A stretch of 64,000 nucleotides of DNA from Mustela lutreola (GCF_030435805.1 NC_081295.1:158009001-158073000); one strand, 5' to 3'. Shown: positions 33,117-44,454, numbered from the stretch's first letter. Made by a program: numbers and translations. Notes: generated by a model from the letters alone, not told the origin.

Positions 33117-34560
33117 CCTGGAACATTTTCCTGTTTCCATCTTCATATCCTTTTTTCCTTCTCCTCCTTTTCCTTCTCAGCCTCCGCCCCTGTCCTCCTT
33201 CCCTGCTGGGACCCCCATTCCGAGCCAATGCTCCACTGGGTTTAGGAGCTGATTCCCGGCGACATGGCCTCATCAGCTCTGCTGGCTTCCGCTCCTCCGG
33301 CTCCGGACCCCATCGTGCTGACCTTGGGGAGTCCCCGTGCCAGCGTGCCGGCTCGGCCGTACCTGCCACACGCTGCCAGTCCTGGGAATCCACGAGTCCA
33401 GGGAATTCTCCCTCTTCCGTACTCCCTGGATCTGTCTTCCTTCTCTCGCTGCCAGATTTGTGTCCTCCTGCGCCTCCTCCCCGGGGCTTTCCTCCAGTCT
33501 GGTTTCTTGGCTTCTATTCTTGCGCATCCTGTGCCGTTTCTCCCAGGAGGTGCCCTGCAAGACATCGGTGGGGCCGGGGCGTGGGGACTGAGGTCGGCCT
33601 GAGCCCTGTGAGCCAAGCCGTGAGTCTTTGAAGAGAGGCAGCCTTCCCCCTTCTGGAACTTCATCAGGCCCGAGAGCTGCCTTTCTGGAATCCATCTGTC
33701 CAAGTGGGTCATTATTGCATGATTTGTGTAAAGCTCCCTGCATGCTGGCTGTGGTCGCCCTTGCACATACTGGTGTGACAATACCGGCTCCGCTGACCTC
33801 CGTGTTCAGAGGGACACTTCTCTGGCTCCGAGAGGCTCTGAGGTCAAGCCCGAAGTCTTGAGCCTTGTCAGGGTAGAGCTCACAGGTGTTCTGACGATCT
33901 ATCACAATGTAACGAAGATTTCCAAAGCAGAGTGGCTTGCGGTGGGCAGGGTGATGCTCCTGCAGACACCCACGAATTGCTGGGACCTGTGAATGGCATG
34001 GACCAAAGGAACGCTGCAGACGGGAAGGTTAAGGACTTTGAGACATGGGGATGATCCTAGTCACAGGAGTCCTTGAAAGTGGCGGGGGAAGCAGAGAGCC
34101 AGAAAGAGAGGTGACATGTCGGACGGCCACGACTGACGGCTCCCACGAGCACGGCCGCCAGCAGCCTGTGCGAGCCAGACCGGCCACCCGCTTCCAGCCC
34201 GCAGGAAACAAAGACCCGGGTTCCGCAAGCTTCCCAGAGAGGAATGCAGCCCGCCATCGCCTGGATTTCAGCACGGGGAGACCACAGGGGAGACCACAGC
34301 TGACTTCGGAGCTGGGCCCCAGGGTGTCCCCAAGAACTCCAGCCCGCAGGGCTTGATTGTGTCCTGAAGGGCCCTCTCTCGAGACCGGCTGACGCTCCTC
34401 ATCTGCTCATGATGCGCTCAGAGCTCAGCCGAGGCTGCTGCCCAGGGTGCCCGGGCCTCTCCTTGAGGCTTGGTTTTCTTGCAGTCCAGTCACTGAGTTC
34501 TCTGAGGGAGCTGTCCAGGAGGGAGCTTTCCAAGACACCGGGTTAGAAGCTGCGAGAGTC
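33117..34560. other. Intergenic stretch with no recognised gene
   Basis: The sequence is moderately GC-rich with overlapping open frames on both strands at 33240-33900. None shows a known domain or splice structure, so I do not call a gene. Confidence 0.45.
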
Positions 34561-34568
34561 CTTATGAA

Positions 34569-34733
34569 CTGTTGCCTGAGGGACAGAGAGAGCACAAGCA
34601 GGGGGGACACCAGGGAGAAGCAGGCTCTCCGCAGAGCAGAGAGCCTGAAGCAGGACTCGATTCCAGGCCCCTGGGATCATGACCTGAGCCAAAGGCAGAT
34701 GCTTAAGGGCTGAGCCCCCCAGGCACCCTGGCA
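34569..34733 (-). mobile_element. CAN-SINE, antisense, tail-truncated
   Basis: The AG tract, 'gatcatgacctgagcc' and the head complement 'gagccccccaggcaccc' are present. The A/T-rich tail is missing. Confidence 0.82.
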
Positions 34734-34734
34734 A

Positions 34735-35390
34735 GAAAGTTTATTGTCTGCAGACCTGAGAGCAGGCAGCTCATGGGACAGAGAGCTGCCCTCCCTGGGG
34801 TTTGGGCTGCTTTCTTTCATGAATAGCTGTTCACGAGGGGGCAGAATAGTCATTACCTGAGATGAGGGATTTCTTGAAAACAAGCTCACATGCTTTTCTT
34901 CTGGTTATTGCCCACCCCCCCCCCCCCCATTGGTTAGGGGTTTCTAATCATGGCACCCTAGGGAGGAGATTTTAGTATGTTTAAAAAAAAAAGATTTTAT
35001 TTATTTATTTGACAGACAGAGATCACAAGTAGGCAGAGAGGCAGGCAGAGAGAGGGGAGGAAGCAGGCTCCCTGCTGAGCAGAGAGCTCCATCCCAGAAC
35101 CCTGGGACCATGACCTGAGCTGAAGGCAGAGGCTTTAACCCACTGAGCCACCCAGGCGCCCCGAGATTTTAGTATGTTAATGTAGCACAATCAAGGGAGA
35201 CGGGAACTGCGGCCTACTTTGCTTCGTCAGCCATCCTGGGCCTGTCTGGGTTAATCCAGTCTCTTGCTGCTTTGTTTTGGGGTGCTGCCAGGACCGGCCT
35301 CTGACCTTCCCCGCAGCTGGTCGTGGCTTCCTCCTTGCTGGCCTCCTGTTAGAGCCTCACTAACTGTCTTGTCCAGCAGAACTGTCACAG
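34735..35390 (-). mobile_element. LTR-like fossil interrupted by a SINE
   Basis: The antisense polyA-like signal 'aagtttattgtctgc' is at the left end. The unique body continues on both sides of the SINE at 34981-35160. Part of the right half recurs at 6960-7110. It is a probable endogenous-retrovirus LTR of unknown family with no internal genes. Confidence 0.45.
34981..35160 (-). mobile_element. CAN-SINE with 16-bp target-site duplication
   Basis: The copy is full length and antisense, between direct repeats 'gagattttagtatgtt' at about 34966 and 35163. It inserted into the LTR-like element. Confidence 0.94.
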
Positions 35391-35399
35391 GGTCACTTC

Positions 35400-36450
35400 A
35401 GTGACATTCCATTAGGTGAGCTCAGATCCACTGGGACTGGGCCATAGGGTGTGACGGTCGGGTTAGTCTCCCGGGCTATTACACAGCGTAGGTCTCCTTT
35501 CTCTCAGCCTGTGCCCCTTGGACTCTCTCCTCAGGTCTAGTTGAACCGGTAACTAGTGATTTTCAAGGTTTGGTTTCCCGGGCAACCGGTGTCCTTCCAC
35601 AGAGGACCTAGAGCTTTCCAAAGTCACTCCATTAACATAACAAAAGCACCCCTGTGGCTCTCCTCACTGAGGAAATTCCAAGGACTGTGGGAGCTCTGCA
35701 CCAGGAACACCACAAAGACTGAATATATATTTATCATTGTTAAAAATGAAAACCCCAGGCTCCTTATGGTGTCATTTAGGCCAAGTCACCTAACCTGGGC
35801 TTAATACCTAACCTGACTACAGTGTTCGCCTCCCCCAGAAATGAAAGTCTTAACAGGTCGGTGTGGAATTTTCTGATCTGTACCAAGGAGATAATCTGTC
35901 GCATGCGCCTTCTCCAGCCTCACGAAGGAAGGTGAGGTCATCCACCAGTTAAGACCCTCTGGCCCCTTCTCCTCTGGGAAGGCTGACTTCTGTGGGGGAT
36001 GGGCAGGTGTCTCTCAGGCAGGCTACCTCACTAGTGCCCATCAGGAGATTCTCAATTAATTGGTTTAAGATTCCATTTCTGGGAGAGCCAAAACTGTCCT
36101 TAAGTCTTGGTTTGGTGACATGGGGCTTAGCATAACTGACTCCATTTTGGGCCTTTTTTTTTTTTTTTTTAAAAACACTATCCTATTGTTGGCATTTAGG
36201 TTTTGCCCACGGGGAAGGGCGGTGTAGTCGGTTGGGACTGGAAGAAACTCTTCTTACGCACCTACTATCCTGGGGATTTCTGCATTCTGCCCTGGACCTT
36301 TCCCAAAACAGTAAGACTGTATCACATTTTGTAAATGCTGCTATGGAGGAATTGCACTGTGTGAGGACGGTATAATCCAGCACAGATTTGCAATGGGTCT
36401 GAACTTCAAGTTTTTTCAGAGACTTCTTACACAAAAACCTGGATGTGAAT
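35400..36450. other. No gene; possible old LTR fragment
   Basis: The block 'gaggaaattccaaggactgt...gggagctctgcaccagg...aatatatatttatcattg' at 35660-35740 resembles the 3' end of an ancient ERVL-type LTR also hinted at near 44350-44450. The remainder is unassigned. Confidence 0.3.
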
Positions 36451-36454
36451 GTTC

Positions 36455-37330
36455 TTATCGGATTGGACAAAAGATCTGAAGAGAGATCTCACCAAAGAAC
36501 ATACAGAGATGGTAAATAGGCATCTGAGAAAGGTTTCAACATCATTAGCCACTAGGGAAAGGCAAATCACAAGCACAAGGACACGTCATTGTCTATCAGA
36601 GTGGCTGAAACAGCTCCTGCCAGCTGGGTGGGGCTGTGGCTGTGCACGTGGCTGATGGGGTCTGAAGCCCTGCAGGCTCTCTGGAAAGCATCTGGGCAGT
36701 TTCTTTAAAAACCAAACCAAAAACCAAGTTCCATACCGCCCAGCAGTCGCACTCCTATTTATTCCAGAGAAACGAAGGCTGGTATTTACAAAAATAAAAG
36801 AAAACAAGAAAACCCTGTACACAGTGGTCTACAACAGCTTTATTCACAATAGTAAAACTCTGGAAAGCACCCCGATGTCTCTCAGTGAGAGGATGTTCAC
36901 AGTGGTAAATGCATAGCACAGAACAGGACTCAAGAGGAAGGAAGGGAAGCCTGCCCTGGAAAACCTCTCACTACAGTGAGAGCCAAAGCCCACCTCCACA
37001 TCTCAACAGGGGACAGGCTGGGCGAATCCACTTACATCCCACTCTTGAAACTGCCAAGCTATGGACATGGAAAGCAGATCAAGGTTGCCACATGGGGGAG
37101 AGGTGCAGGAGCAAAGTGGACATGGCTAGGAAAGATCCAATCGGGGATCTGTGATGGTGAAGGATGGGTTTTGTACCTTGACTTTCTCAGAATCACTATC
37201 CTGGAAGTGCTGGTGCTCTGACCTTTGGTAGGATGTCACCACTGGGGACGCGGAGGTAGAGGGGGCCTAGTTGAAATCTCTGTACTATTTATAACTGCAT
37301 GTGAATCTACAGTTATCTAACAATTAAAGA
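36455..37330 (+). mobile_element. Old L1 3' segment, sense
   Basis: Typical diverged L1 ORF2-end phrases appear in order: 'caaaagatctgaagagagat', 'aaaggcaaatcacaagcaca', 'cagcagtcgcactcctattt' and 'caacagctttattcacaata'. It ends near 'atctaacaattaaa'. Divergence and short indels indicate an old copy. Confidence 0.75.
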
Positions 37331-38299
37331 TTTAATTGGTTCAGGAGCTGAAAAGGAGCCATTCCTAAAGGGTCCCTACAAGAGGGGGAGAGAGAGGACA
37401 GTCAGAGACAGAGGCCCGAGCGCAGAGAAGAGTGGCAGGAGCCGCCAGAGAAGCACAGGAACTGCTCCGGGAGGGAAGGATGGTCTGTGCTTTGCAGCCT
37501 GCACACAATTGACTTGAGGACCACCAAGAATCACGGCATTTGAAGGCTGGGAAGTGGAGGGTCCTCTGCTCCTGGGACTGGAAGCCACACCTTGGCGGAC
37601 GAGCGACCCAGGAAGGAAAGGAGCGGAGACAAAAGCTCTTCCCGCAACAAGCTTGGTGGTGGGTGGAAGGCGCGTCTGGGCCAGAGTCACGGGGGCGGGA
37701 CCGGAGGGCTTGTGGTCTGTGTCTGCCGTCCGAAGAGGGACCGTTAGACGTTCCGGACTCCGCAGGCAGGCGGCGGAGGGAGCGCGGTCGCAGGCAGGCA
37801 GGACGCGGAGAGAGGGAGCGCTGCCGACTCCCGGGATGGGGATGGGGAGCGCTGCTCCTTCCAGGACAAGGAAGGCGAGACTGGGATGTGCGCAGAGCCG
37901 GAGAATGCGGACGCGGGCGGCCGGGCCGTGTCCTGTCCCCTGCGGCCGGCCCGCGCGGTTCAGCTCCGGCGGCTCCGCGGCGCGGGCCTCCGCCCTGCCG
38001 TCCCCCTCGCGGGCACCTGCCCCGCCGCGGCTCCCCGGAGCGCCGGTCCCGCGCGCAGGGGCCTGGGGACGGGGGTGGGGTCGGGACGCCTGTGCGGCTC
38101 CCGGCGGCTGGGAAGGCTCGGTGCGAGCGACACCGGCGGGGCCGCGCGGAGGAGCCCTGCCCCGGGGCCACCCTCGTGCCGCACAGTCTTCCCTGTTTGG
38201 GAAAAAGGCCGCGCTGTCTCTCGGGTCAAGGAATGTTTTCATATTTGTAGGCAGATCCAGTGTTTTCACGGCTCCGGGCTCCAAAAGACGGCGCCCGCC

Positions 38300-38372
38300 T
38301 GCCGAAACCCGGGATCGAACCAGGGACCTTTAGATCTTCAGTCTAACGCTCTCCCAACTGAGCTATTTCGGC
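38300..38372 (-). tRNA. tRNA-Phe (anticodon GAA)
   Basis: The 73-nt cloverleaf has acceptor GCCGAAA/TTTCGGC and the anticodon at 38337-38339 (complement). The B box is GGTTCGATCC. A TTTT terminator lies on the minus strand at 38286-38283. From memory it matches the standard mammalian Phe-GAA gene. Confidence 0.97.
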
Positions 38373-38669
38373 TCCGCCCCCGGCCCCGCACTAACGCGGA
38401 TGACTTGGTCGCCGGATCGTTCCCCGCACGGCGCGACGAGCACTCGCAGGCAGCCCAGGGTCAGTCGGGCGGCCTTTCCGCCTTGGGACGCGCCATCCAC
38501 GACAAACAGGAGGACCGCGCGCCTCCGCGCCGTGAGGGCCGCTCCGGGACCTGTCACCGCCGCTGGTCCCCCCGGCAGGGTGGGTGCAGCCCGGCGGGCA
38601 CTGGCGGGCGCTGGGGGCGGGCCAGGTGCGTCCAGCCCATAGTCTGCTTCAGAGCGCCGTCTCTCGACT

Positions 38670-38741
38670 TCCCTGGTGGTCTAGTGGTTAGGATTCGGCG
38701 CTCTCACCGCCGCGGCCCGGGTTCGATTCCCGGTCAGGGAA
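38670..38741 (+). tRNA. tRNA-Glu (anticodon CTC)
   Basis: The 72-nt cloverleaf has acceptor TCCCTGG/TCAGGGA, the anticodon at 38703-38705 and B box GGTTCGATTCC. A TTTTT terminator lies at 38748-38752. It is divergent from tRNA-Phe, with about 300 bp between the two 5' ends. Confidence 0.97.
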
Positions 38742-39399
38742 AGGTCGTTTTTGGTTTTTTTCCTCTTTTTGCCCCTTCGCCGCCAGGCCCAGACGGAGGA
38801 TCCTGTAAAGACTCGGCCTTCAGTTCTGGAAGACTTAACTCCTCATTTTCACCCGAGGTGCCTTTTGCTTAGAAATTCTCCAGCAGTATTGATATTCCAA
38901 GTGTAAACCACCGGCAACGGAGTTACAGAGCACGCCCCCCCGCCCCCAGGTGGACCCGAGGGCGCCTGTCGGGCCATCTCAGGTCGGTTGATGGCTCCCC
39001 GGGGAATTTCGGACCGAAGCGGCCACCCGCAGGGTCGTTCCTCACCTGGCGAGCACCCACAGGGCGGTTAGGAAAGGAGGGGCCAGTAAGTCACGTGGCG
39101 GCGGCAGCAGGTGCGCGCGGGGTCGCCCCGCAGCACCCCCCGCCCCCACCCCCGTCCCAGCCCCGCGGGGTCCCAGCCCAGTCCCGGCTGCCGGTGGCTG
39201 TAGCTGTCGGATCAGGGGTCCGGGGCGGGGAACTGCCGGGGGACCCACGGACGCTGGCTCGCGCGGCTCCAGCATCCCGGACCGCGCACCCGCGAGCGCA
39301 GATTGTCACCGGCTGACTCTGTCCAGCCTCCGGGTCCCTGTGCTGCCTGGGTCCCGGCCGAGCGCCCTGGCCCGAGTCTTTGAGACTTGGTCCGTCTAA

Positions 39400-41150
39400 G
39401 CAGGGGTCACATTGTATTGCGTATTTCCTTCTCATTTCTCGTAGAAGTTCCAAGCACGCCTGACCTCTGCAACCCGCCACACAAACACTGTGGTGCCTCT
39501 CATTGCGCTTCACCAGCAGACGGGGACGTGGTTTGTACTTGACCGTATTAAACGAAGCGGCAGTCTCCTGGTTAATTGCACATGCCCTGCCTTCCCCGCC
39601 TCCCCACCGCTCCCAGATAAAATTCCTGATTTCCGAAACCTCTGAGCTGGGGCACTCCTTTGTCATCTGGTCAGTCCTCTCCTCCAGTTAGTAACTTTGA
39701 CACACGTGTAAGATTAAGTTGTCTAAGAAATATGCCTACTGCGGACCTGGACACTAGCTTGGCACTGAGTGTATGTAGGAAACCAAAGTCCACAAGGAGC
39801 AGTCTGGTGGGCGAACAGGGCCAGGACCCACTGGGCTAAGATACAGCTTAGGGACATTTCTTTCTCTGTGGCAAAAGAGTACCAGCTTATTAGAGAAGGA
39901 GAAAAATCATACAGCTTACAAAGAAGAGTCCCTTGTCTCTCATCTGATGAGCTTTCTGTGGAGGAGTTACCAAAAAGAAAAAAAAAAAAAAAAAAAAAAG
40001 CATTAAGCACACTCAGGGGTCCCATCCAGACTGCTCCCTAAAAAGAGATATAAAAAGAAATGAAGCAAAGGACTGTTGTCAATACAGAGAAGACAGAATA
40101 TGGCGGCGCTCAGGAAGCAGTTGCCATCAGGCCTGGAGCACTGCTTTCCAGTGAGAGGTTAGGCAGAAAGGCACAGAATAGCTTCAGTCTATAGGGCAAG
40201 CTGACAGACTATACCGTCTGTAGCTGGCCCTGGGTCAGTCTTGCTGAATGAGTGCGTGGGCTGCTGATACAATCACTTTCTCTCAACTTATGTCCTCATC
40301 GTTCTGTACGTTTCCCCCTGAGTTCATCGGGCAGGAATGCAAACACAAGAAAGAGAAATCTGGTTCCTGGACTGATGTCTTGAGGGACCACTGACTCAAC
40401 ACCCAGCAGGAGGGTACTCTTGCTCTGTGTCTCTAAGCCTAAAATGGTCACCAAGTGCCCGATCTGTACCAAGCTCTGGCTATCTTGCTCTCAGAGATCC
40501 AGAACCCCTGGGAACACGCAGTCCCGACAGCTGAGAGGAGTCTGCTGCTGGGGTGAGGGACTGAGGGAGAACCAGACAGAGCCCAGGCGAGGACAGCAGA
40601 CACCTCAGGCGAGGAAGGAGGCTCCACCTGGGGATACATGGTGGAACAGGTAACAGTGAGGCTTTGACAAGGGAATAGGGAAAGGGCTGACAGTGTTGCT
40701 TTTGCTTTCTTCATAGAAGATTGTCTCTCCCTAGGAAAGAACATCTGGGAATTGCTACAGTGTCGCAACTAAAGATGACGAGACACCCGTGAATCACTTT
40801 GTGACCTTTCACATTACTTATGTATCTATTTATTTGTTTTTTTGTAGCAACACGATCACCTGATTGAGTATTCATCCGTCTGTCCTCCCCCTCCCACCTG
40901 CTTCCCAAGGAAATCCTCTCACTCCAGTCACTGGCTGCTGCACAGGCCACCTTCTCCCCACTAAAAGGAGGGTGGAAGATGGACAAACATGAACCAGTCC
41001 CTCACAGAGTGTGGGGCTCTCGTTGGGCTCTGAGTTGTGATCCCGGGGTTGTTTAAAAAATGGAATGGGAAGAAAGAACGCCACAAGCAGGAGGTGAACC
41101 GGTCCAATGCCACCGACTCTACACGCACAAATGGTTAAAATGCTAAATTG
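39400..41150. other. Intergenic stretch with no recognised gene
   Basis: There is an A-run at 39979-39999. No RNA gene, exon or assignable repeat was found. Confidence 0.45.
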
Positions 41151-41179
41151 TAGGTAATGTTTATTTTTAAGCACAATTT

Positions 41180-42780
41180 AACACAACAAGAGGCCCTGTC
41201 CTGGGCTGGGAGTAAGGGAGTTCCTGGCCCCGGTGGGAGACAGTCCCGCCATCCGCAGGGTGCAAAGCCAGGGTTCGGCCATCCGCAGACGGAGGAACGC
41301 GGCGACCGGGGTGCAGGCGCCACGGGCCTGCTGGAGCTCCGCCAGCAGCGCGTCAGGCCGACACTTCCAAGGGGCGTCTCTGCACCCCACGCCGGGCTGT
41401 CTGGTCCCATCTGGGTCTCTGCACGTCTCCCGAAGACCGCACTCCAGGAAAGCCCCGCGACCCAACCTAGGCCTCCGCCGCGGTCGGAAGTGGGCGGAGC
41501 CCCCGGGCGCTCCGGGCTGCGCGGGAGGAGCTCCGGCCCGAACCCCATCACAGCCGTCCGCGCCGTTTCAGACGAGGGGGAGGCCTGCGAAGGTCGAACG
41601 GGGAGAGCTTTGCGGGAGCGGACCGTGAGGAGCGGGGCGGGGCGGCGGCCCCGAGGACACCCCGCTTGCGGCGTCCGGAACCCCGAGGGCGCGGCCCGGG
41701 GCTGCGGTAGCCGTTACCGCGCAGAGCCCCCCAGCAGCAGTTCGGGGGCCTGTGAGGAAGGCCGGTCGTCACCGTAATGCCCGCTCGCTCCACGCCCTGA
41801 ACTGCGGACGGTGAAGCGCCGAGCAGAGACGGCGGCCGCTAACGCGACCGCGACCGCGACCTTAGTTCTGACGTAAAACGCGCACCGCGCCTGCACGCGT
41901 CCGAGCATCCGCGACCGGTCCCGGCGTCCGGCCGGGGGAGCCCCGCGCCTGCGCACATGAGACGCGGCGCGCGCGCGGCCGGCGGCCTGCGCAGTGACGA
42001 CAGAAAGGACCGCGCGCGGCCGCCCGGCGGCTCGAGTGGGCGGGGCTCCCGGCGCGCAGTGACGGAAGCCGGCCGGGGTCCGGAAGCGGGGTTCCGGCGG
42101 GGCGCTGTTCCCGTCTCTAGGGGGCCGAGAGAGAAGCGCTGCGCCGGAAGTGGTAGCGTGGCCGAGCGGTCTAAGGCGCTGGATTAAGGCTCCAGTCTCT
42201 TCGGGGGCGTGGGTTCGAATCCCACCGCTGCCAAGGCTTTTTTCCTTTGCGCCCAGGACGGCCGCGTGCTCGGGTCAGTTGTCCGGCTGGGACCGCTGTT
42301 TGCGCAGAGGCCGGAGGGCCGCCCTGCAACGTTCAGCTTCAAGGACAGGCCAGTGCGGGGCCGGGAAGTGCTGGCCCAGAAGTGCTTTCGTGCACGAGGT
42401 CCTGCACGTCGGGGGCGGCCGTCCTCTCCGCGCTCGGACCGAGCCGCCCGCGCCCGCGACGTCGCTCATCTTCCTGCAGCCGCCGCCTCACTTGCAGATG
42501 GGAAAGCGCCGGTGCTGGGCCATGACCGCGGACCGCCCCCAGCGCCGGGTCCCCCCAGCCTCGGTGTCGTCCGGCCTCGGCCCCCACCAGCGTCCGGTGC
42601 CCTCCAGCGCCTCCGTCTGTCGCCGGTTCTCTCGCCCTGTCGTGCTTTCTGCTTCCACTCACCTGCTGCCGCGTCCCTGCGACCGTCGTGCGCGGCTCCC
42701 TGCCCGAGCAGACTTGTGCACGCGCGGCGTCTCTTTCTCATCTTCCAGTCCTTAGCGTGAAGCTCGGAGTCCCGTGCGGT
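41180..42780. promoter_or_regulatory. CpG island with NRF1- and ETS-like sites around tRNA-Leu-AAG
   Basis: Very CpG-dense sequence. A perfect NRF1 consensus (CGCGCCTGCGCA) lies at 41944-41955. ETS-like sites are at 42062-42069 (ACGGAAGC), 42080-42087 (CCGGAAGC) and 42144-42151 (CCGGAAGT); the last abuts the first base of the tRNA gene. The layout resembles a TATA-less housekeeping promoter, but no Pol II gene is recognised. Confidence 0.6.
42152..42233 (+). tRNA. tRNA-Leu (anticodon AAG)
   Basis: It is identical in all 82 bases to the minus-strand gene at 23103-23184. The anticodon is at 42186-42188, and a TTTTTT terminator lies at 42238-42243. It has a long variable arm and an intact acceptor stem. 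Confidence 0.97.
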
Positions 42781-42938
42781 TCACGAGCATTAGGTAAGTT
42801 ATTGTGAAAATACGCTATAATTTCTGCCAAAAAAGATCGTTCTCTGTGTGTGGACTTCGAAGTCCAGATTTAAGAGGATGGAGACGTTGGAGAAGAGCAC
42901 AGGCCGCCCGCTGGCTAGAAGGCGGCCCGTGTGGTTAC

Positions 42939-43658
42939 TGATGGAGTTCTAGCACCTAGGTTCGGTTCGGTGGGCTGAGGTCCAGAGCCCATGACCAAGG
43001 AAGAATTCTTGAGACATCTTTGGTGCAAAATGGTGGTTTATTAAAGCACGGGGACAGGACCCGTGGGCAGGAAGAGCTGCTGCCCTGGGGATGTGAGGAG
43101 TGGCTGGTTATATACAGAGGAGTTGGGTAGGTGAGGACAAAGGGGTGTTCAGAAGGGCTATTGGGGTAAAGAAGACTGTCAGGATATGGAAGGCCTGGTT
43201 ACTATCAAGCCAAGGCCACTTTCCCTCTAATGAGGCATTAACAATTGGGAGTCTCCTGGTGGAATGTTACATTCCTGCTATCAAGCGTCCTTGTTAGTGA
43301 GATTTAGGTTTAGAAAAAATTTAACTTTATTTACTTTTCCTTCTACCTCAGCCTCCTCTAGTTTTGTTTATGGAGGGGAGGGTGATGTTAGAGCTTGAGG
43401 AACTGAGTTATGTGCCTCTGGAAATTGAGCTATTGATAAGGTAACTTATTTGTTGTAAATCTCAAGGACATTTGTTAAACAAGGGAGACTCCTGCCTTGC
43501 AGGATTGTGATCTCTGCAAGTTAACTATTTGTTTTTCTTTTAGGGCAGCCAGGGGTGCCTGAGGACTGTCACACACATTACCGAGGGGAGCAGGTGGAGA
43601 GGGGGTGCAAGGTTCCAGCTCTTGCTTTGTCCGCAGCCAGCCTCCTGCTCCCTCATCA
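42939..43658 (-). mobile_element. Solo LTR, copy 3 of the three-copy family, 5-bp TSD
   Basis: About 720 bp with TG...CA termini and direct repeats 'gttac' at 42934-42938 and 43659-43663. It aligns along its length with 20808-21519. It is a solo LTR fossil with no internal region, fairly young judging by the clear ends and intact duplication. Confidence 0.87.
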
Positions 43659-43804
43659 GTTACTGGTGGTGGGATGGCCGGCAGGTGTTCACCGAGTCCG
43701 TTTCTGCGTGCATGGTGGGGATCCTTATCATTTCACTCACCAAAACCAATTCTCTGATTCTCTGCAGACACCAACAAATCACACAAAACTGTACACCACT
43801 TTAT

Positions 43805-43925
43805 TTATTTTTTTTTTTTAAGATTTTTACTTCTTAAGTAATCTCTACACCCAAGGTGGGGCTCAAACTTATAACCCAGGATGAAGAGGCACAGGCTGTA
43901 GGACTGAACCAGCCGGACACCCCAA
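43805..43925 (-). mobile_element. Old tRNA-derived SINE, antisense
   Basis: 'ttaagatttttacttcttaa', 'taatctctacacccaaggtg', 'ggggctcaaacttataaccc' and the head complement 'cagccggacacccc' match an older, shorter carnivore SINE type. Confidence 0.75.
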
Positions 43926-43929
43926 GTGC

Positions 43930-44452
43930 AGCCCACGTTAGATGGCATTTACAAGTCCCAGATTTCCCTTACTTCTGACTGAGCAGCTATAAATCCGGGG
44001 TTCCAAAGACCCCCTCCTCGCGTTGGATAAGAGGCCCAGGGCAGCTAGGCAGGGGTTGGGGGTTCCGGAGCTTCCATGCCCGCCACAGCTGGGCTGCCTT
44101 CCCAGCAGCACCATGCCTTCAACATTTCTGAGGCTCTCCTAATTCTGTCACTTAGGTTATTATTATTATTATTTTTAATGGACGGTTTTATCGTGTAGGC
44201 ATGACAGGTTGTAATCTCCTCTCCCCTCCTGGGAAGGTTGAGGAAGGAGGTGGTGGCTGGAGGTTCTAGGCTTCTAACTATGGCTTGGTCTTTCAGCTAC
44301 TAGACTCGTTCTGAAAGTGTCTAGGAATCTACCCTGCATGGCCTTGTTAGAATAAAAGATGCTGCTGGCACACAGGAAATTCCAAGAGACATAGAAGCTA
44401 TGTCAGCAACTGGAGACAAAGACCAAATTTATCTTTCTTATTATTCCACAGA
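43930..44452 (+). mobile_element. Probable ancient LTR (ERVL-type)
   Basis: It has the order 'gataagaggcccagggcag', 'ctgtcacttagg', 'cgtgtaggcatgac', 'gaataaaagatgctgctgg' (polyA signal), 'ggaaattccaag' and an end '...ttattattccaca'. This layout resembles an ancient LTR. Family naming is uncertain, and it is a diverged fossil without internal genes. Confidence 0.4.
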
Positions 44453-44454
44453 GT

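Larger units (their letters stand above)
37400..39400. promoter_or_regulatory. CpG island hosting tRNA-Phe and tRNA-Glu
   Basis: Dense CpG is strongest from 37700 to 38750 and at 39050-39300. It contains C-rich runs on the plus strand (e.g. 39135-39160). No protein-coding exon is recognised despite long open frames on both strands. Confidence 0.6.

Noticed and set aside
33242-33905. Overlapping 180-210 codon ORFs near 33.2-33.9 kb
   Set aside because: There is no domain, no splice structure and comparable openness on both strands, so they are not supported as genes.
37365-38872. Overlapping 260-330 codon ORFs around tRNA-Phe/tRNA-Glu
   Set aside because: Some read straight through the tRNA genes and a CpG island. 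They are composition artefacts.
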